NCBI GenBank assembly: GCA_030765665.1
Contig: JAVCCD010000107.1
Span: 1 to 8,004, forward strand
Source: Candidatus Tenebribacter mawsonii
Lineage (GTDB): Bacteria; Cloacimonadota; Cloacimonadia; Cloacimonadales; TCS61
DNA: 8,004 nt
Reading direction: 5' to 3'
Positions 6,117-8,004 of the stretch are shown piece by piece. A program made the translations under genes and the position numbers. The notes under the pieces are model-generated. The model had not been told where the DNA came from, did not search any database, and worked only from the letters and a program-made list of their open reading frames with translations. The number at the start of each line of letters is the position of its first letter. Position 1 is the stretch's first letter.

Positions 6117-6950
6117 ATGAATGATGTCTTAAAAAAATATAAAGAGTTGTTAATTCAAAAGAGATATAGCAATAATACACAAAGAATTTATTGTAACTAT
6201 TTCAAGGATTTTAATTCTTATTTTAAAGACAATGAGCTTGATAAATTAACTACAGAGCAGATAAATAATTATATATTAGATTTAATCCAGTCAAAAAAAA
6301 TATCAATTAGTCAGCAAAATCAAAGAATAAATGCAATTAAATTTTACTATGAAAAAATACTTGGCAGAAACAAACAATATTATGCATTACATCGCCCAAA
6401 TAAAGAGCACAAATTACCAAAAGTCTTGAGTAAAAATGAAGTAAAAAAGATACTTACTTCTAGTAACAATTTAAAGCATCATTGTATTTTATTATTAATT
6501 TATTCTGCTGGTTTAAGGAGAAGCGAATTAATAAATCTTAAAGTTTCTGATATTAATTCAGATAGAATGATTGTTAATATTGTTAATGCAAAGGGCAAAA
6601 AAGACAGAATTTCATTATTATCTGAAAACACATTAAAATTATTAAGAGAATATTATAAAAAATATAAACCAGCTAATTACCTTTTTGAAGGTATGAAAGG
6701 AGGTAAATATTCTCCTACAAGTGTTGCAAAAATATTAAAAAAAACTGCATTAAAAGCAGGATTACAAAAAAATGTAACTCCACATATGTTAAGACATAGT
6801 TTTGCAACTCATTTACTTGAACAAGGAACTGATTTAAGATATATACAAGAATTATTGGGTCATAATAGTTCTAAAACTACTGAAATATATACTCACGTAT
6901 CAAAGAAGGCAATTGCTAAAATAAAAAATCCAGTTGATGATTTTTTTTAA
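6117..6950 (+). CDS. Tyrosine recombinase, XerC/D-like (candidate cassette recombinase)
   Basis: This 277-residue protein has an N-terminal SAM-like core-binding domain (about 1-85) and a C-terminal catalytic domain (about 100-270). All catalytic residues are present: R134 in GLRRSE, K159 in NAKGKKDR, H223 and R226 in HMLRHSFATHLL, H249 in LLGHNSS and nucleophile Y258 in IYTHVS. Such enzymes cut and rejoin DNA through a 3'-phosphotyrosine. It lacks the extra segment before the HxxR box that marks integron IntI enzymes, so it is closer to Xer and Bacteroidetes-type integrases. It points toward the cassette to its right and is directly followed by a hairpin and a candidate core site. It could alternatively be a resident of a passive mobile island. 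The ATG at 6117 is the first plausible start, although its Shine-Dalgarno is 14 bases away. Confidence 0.93.
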   Translation: MNDVLKKYKELLIQKRYSNNTQRIYCNYFKDFNSYFKDNELDKLTTEQINNYILDLIQSKKISISQQNQRINAIKFYYEKILGRNKQYYALHRPNKEHKLPKVLSKNEVKKILTSSNNLKHHCILLLIYSAGLRRSELINLKVSDINSDRMIVNIVNAKGKKDRISLLSENTLKLLREYYKKYKPANYLFEGMKGGKYSPTSVAKILKKTALKAGLQKNVTPHMLRHSFATHLLEQGTDLRYIQELLGHNSSKTTEIYTHVSKKAIAKIKNPVDDFF

Positions 6951-6966
6951 CAAAGGAGATTAAGAA

Positions 6967-7116
6967 ATGGTAAAAGAAAAATATATGCTATTGTTGTTAT
7001 CCCACCAAATAGGCGGGATAACAACAATAGGTGATACACACAAGTTGTGCGAAATTCTCTTTTGTGAAAAAATAGCATTAAGGAAAATTTTGCCACTTTT
7101 TATTAATAATTTTTAA
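6967..7116 (+). CDS. Small ORF spanning the recombination site (possible translated leader)
   Basis: This 49-codon ORF opens MVKEKYMLLLLSHQIGG and ends LPLFINNF. It has one of the best ribosome-binding sites in the window (AAAGGAG, 6952-6958, eight bases before the ATG) and starts 16 bases after the recombinase stop. It runs through the hairpin at 6988-7030 and across the candidate core. The core falls exactly between codons 26 and 27, so its C-terminus would come from whichever cassette is inserted. It stops 10 bases before the cassette gene at 7127, which lacks a Shine-Dalgarno. The protein matches nothing I recognise. A role in supplying ribosomes to the cassette gene, as ORF-11 of attI1 does, is inference. 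Confidence 0.45.
   Translation: MVKEKYMLLLLSHQIGGITTIGDTHKLCEILFCEKIALRKILPLFINNF
6988..7030 (+). other. Large near-perfect hairpin between recombinase and cassette (attI-like region)
   Basis: Two 19-base arms (6988-7006 and 7012-7030) are complementary except for one A-C mismatch (7004/7014), around a five-base AAATA loop. No T-run follows, so it is not an intrinsic terminator. Its arms contain GTTATCCC and GGGATAAC, similar in style to the GTTATGGG/CCCATAAC boxes of the toxin-antitoxin unit. Its position next to the recombinase and before the first cassette suggests the platform's own recombination or regulatory site. Confidence 0.65.
7032..7051 (+). other. Candidate recombination core at the cassette start
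   Basis: CACAA and TTGTG (7039-7043/7045-7049) lie symmetrically around G7044, as in a simple tyrosine-recombinase core. GTTGTGCG (7044-7051) resembles the GTTRRRY right box, with cutting expected between G7044 and T7045. TGATAC (7032-7037) also precedes the next core at 7877. Confidence 0.55.
7055..7072 (+). repeat. Cassette inverted repeat, left arm (pairs with 7731-7748)
   Basis: TTCTCTTTTGTGAAAAAA is the perfect 18-bp reverse complement of 7731-7748. It begins 11 bases after the candidate core and lies inside the small ORF. Confidence 0.9.
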
Positions 7117-7126
7117 GAAATAAACT

Positions 7127-7669
7127 ATGGAAAACGATAAAAAAAATCAGGAAGAGGGTTTAAAAGCGATAGCATCACGAGCCCCATTCACCCCCAATCA
7201 ACCAATTAAACGAAAAGAATTTTTCGTCGGTATTTTGATTATTACTGTCGTTACCTTTGCTATAAGTACAATACTTTCAATATTACTCGGCGGTATGAAT
7301 CTTTTCATGGCTCTTGTCTTTGGAATAATCTTTTCTTACCTAATGGCAACTTGGTATACAAAAAGGTTCTTAGATATTAAGCCAACAGCTAACGCAAAAA
7401 TTTTTCAGATTATACTTTTTGTCATAATTCTCTTATTAAATATACTGACTTATCTCCAAGCTAGTATGATGGCTGAAGCTAGAGCTGTTTTGGATTATTA
7501 TGTCTTGTACGGTTTCGACACGGTTGCTGGAGCCCCAGATGTTAGTCCTACAACTGAAATGTATGCAGTTCCTGTTTCTGTTGCCAGAGCAGTAATCGGG
7601 ATACCGCTTTCATTATTCGCTCTTTTCTTACTATTTAAGAAAGGTAAGGAAAAAACAGTGGCAAAATGA
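7127..7669 (+). CDS. Cassette-encoded four-helix membrane protein of unknown function
   Basis: This 180-residue protein has a polar N-terminus (about 1-30) ending in a KRKEF motif. Four hydrophobic helices follow at about 32-54, 57-77, 91-110 and 150-170, and the C-terminal tail is basic (KKGKEKTVAK). The basic residues place both ends in the cytoplasm. The 111-149 loop is rich in small and acidic residues and would be outside. KRKEF before helix 1 and the basic KRFLDI stretch after helix 2 recall DUF805-type small membrane proteins, but the resemblance is weak and I would not assign the family. No Shine-Dalgarno precedes the ATG. The small ORF that ends 10 bases upstream could couple its translation. 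It is the only gene of its cassette. Confidence 0.8.
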   Translation: MENDKKNQEEGLKAIASRAPFTPNQPIKRKEFFVGILIITVVTFAISTILSILLGGMNLFMALVFGIIFSYLMATWYTKRFLDIKPTANAKIFQIILFVIILLLNILTYLQASMMAEARAVLDYYVLYGFDTVAGAPDVSPTTEMYAVPVSVARAVIGIPLSLFALFLLFKKGKEKTVAK

Positions 7670-7730
7670 TGAACATTATTTTTTGTGTAACTGCATAATT
7701 AAATAAAAAGTAGCAAGATTATTATAATAT

Positions 7731-7748
7731 TTTTTTCACAAAAGAGAA
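7731..7748 (+). repeat. Cassette inverted repeat, right arm (pairs with 7055-7072)
   Basis: This is the perfect 18-bp mate of the left arm. A 42-base segment (7749-7790) separates it from the CGCACAAC box, whereas the left arm is separated from its GTTGTGCG box by only three bases. The segment would form a large bulge in a folded circular junction. Confidence 0.9.
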
Positions 7749-7790
7749 CTCAAGGGGTCGTTGCACTTTCGCTCGTACCTCACTCACCCT

Positions 7791-7885
7791 CGCACAACAC
7801 AGTATATGAGGTTCGCTCCTGCCGTTGCTCTCCCATATTTTGCTCGTACCTCGTAAAACATCTCATATACTGATACGTTAGTGGC
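7791..7885 (+). other. attC-like recombination site ending the cassette
   Basis: The left box CGCACAAC (7791-7798) is followed two bases later by AGTATATGAG (7801-7810), which pairs perfectly with CTCATATACT (7862-7871). The right box GTTAGTGGC (7877-7885) follows, with cutting expected between G7877 and T7878. Left box, inverted inner stem, variable loop (7811-7861) and GTT-type right box appear in the same order as in attC sites. An 11-base direct repeat, GCTCGTACCTC, occurs at 7771-7781 and 7842-7852. The boxes fit RYNYAAC/GTTRNRY only loosely compared with classical attC. Confidence 0.6.
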
Positions 7886-7911
7886 AATAAGAAAATGAAA
7901 GCGGAGTAAAA

Positions 7912-8004
7912 ATGAAAAAAAAGCAATTTATGGAGAATGTGTTTGGAAATAAATTACACATAACTACATTAAATAAGATTTATTTACTATTAACATTACT
8001 TAAT
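7912..8004 (+). CDS. Start of the next cassette gene, cut by the window end
   Basis: An open frame of 31 codons, MKKKQFMENVFGNKLHI followed by a leucine-rich stretch, runs off the window. GGAG (7903-7906) lies five bases before the ATG, and the start is 34 bases after the core at 7877. These are the spacing and orientation expected of a cassette gene. A hydrophobic segment seems to begin near residue 21. The product is not recognisable from so little. Confidence 0.5.
   Translation, partial: MKKKQFMENVFGNKLHITTLNKIYLLLTLLN

Larger units (their letters stand above)
7045..7877 (+). mobile_element. Integron-like gene cassette with one membrane-protein gene
   Basis: The proposed unit runs from T7045 to G7877. 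Its first bases, with the preceding G (GTTGTGCG), are the exact complement of CGCACAAC (7791-7798), the left box of its terminal site. A further 18-bp perfect inverted repeat (7055-7072/7731-7748) lies just inside. If excised as a circle, the joined ends would form one continuous folded site. It carries a single ORF in the cassette direction, as gene cassettes usually do. The boundaries are inferred from these complementarities and the G/TT rule of integrons. Confidence 0.6.

Noticed and set aside
6025..7014. GCCTATTT (6025-6032) and AAATAGGC (7007-7014) as ends of a recombinase cassette
   Set aside because: The match is only eight bases and does not extend convincingly, so chance over this distance is a reasonable explanation.
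6988..7030. Hairpin as an intrinsic terminator of the recombinase
   Set aside because: No T-run follows the stem, and an ORF with a strong ribosome-binding site runs through it.

Overview
The window is AT-rich bacterial DNA (roughly 30% G+C by eye). All six genes and tRNAs before position 4636 are ordinary chromosomal housekeeping. Shine-Dalgarno sites (AGGAG, AAGGAG, GGAGG) precede most genes and CCA is encoded in every tRNA, which argues against a typical Bacteroidota genome. The gene set and protein style suggest an AT-rich member of the wider FCB group, with Cloacimonadota a plausible guess. That placement is inference, not something the sequence proves.

Region 1 (1-4770) is core genome. 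Two near-identical tRNA-Val(TAC) genes, the second visibly damaged, end at a good intrinsic terminator. A co-directional cluster follows: a membrane-anchored divergent polysaccharide deacetylase-like protein, uppP (undecaprenyl diphosphate phosphatase), holA (DNA polymerase III delta) and era (ribosome-assembly GTPase), with gaps of 1-9 bases, so probably one operon. Then come tRNA-Ser(TGA), tRNA-Ser(GCT), tRNA-Gln(TTG) and a second terminator.

Region 2 (4776-5099) is a response-regulator receiver domain whose reading frame is broken right after its conserved KPFE motif. From 5100 to the window end the DNA changes character: structured, locally G+C-richer non-coding blocks alternate with AT-rich genes.

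Region 3 (5100-8004) reads as an integron-like cassette platform. A leftward VapBC-type toxin-antitoxin pair lies in a unit (5100-6019) bounded by nested inverted repeats and hairpins. Next is a XerC/D-like tyrosine recombinase (6117-6950) that lacks the insertion typical of IntI. A 43-base near-perfect hairpin and a candidate recombination core (G7044/T7045) follow. After that comes a cassette with one small membrane-protein gene, which ends in a folded attC-like site (7791-7885) whose right core (G7877/T7878) opens the next cassette. The first bases of this cassette (GTTGTGCG) are the exact complement of the left box of its own attC-like site (CGCACAAC), as required if it moves as a circle by integron-type recombination. 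A 49-codon ORF with a strong ribosome-binding site runs through the hairpin and the core and stops 10 bases before the cassette gene, which has no Shine-Dalgarno of its own. This recalls the attI-embedded ORF-11 of class 1 integrons.

Together, region 3 suggests a mobile gene-capture system driven by a non-IntI recombinase and probably stabilised by a toxin-antitoxin unit, inserted into a response-regulator gene. The structural repeats are directly visible. The mechanism is inferred.
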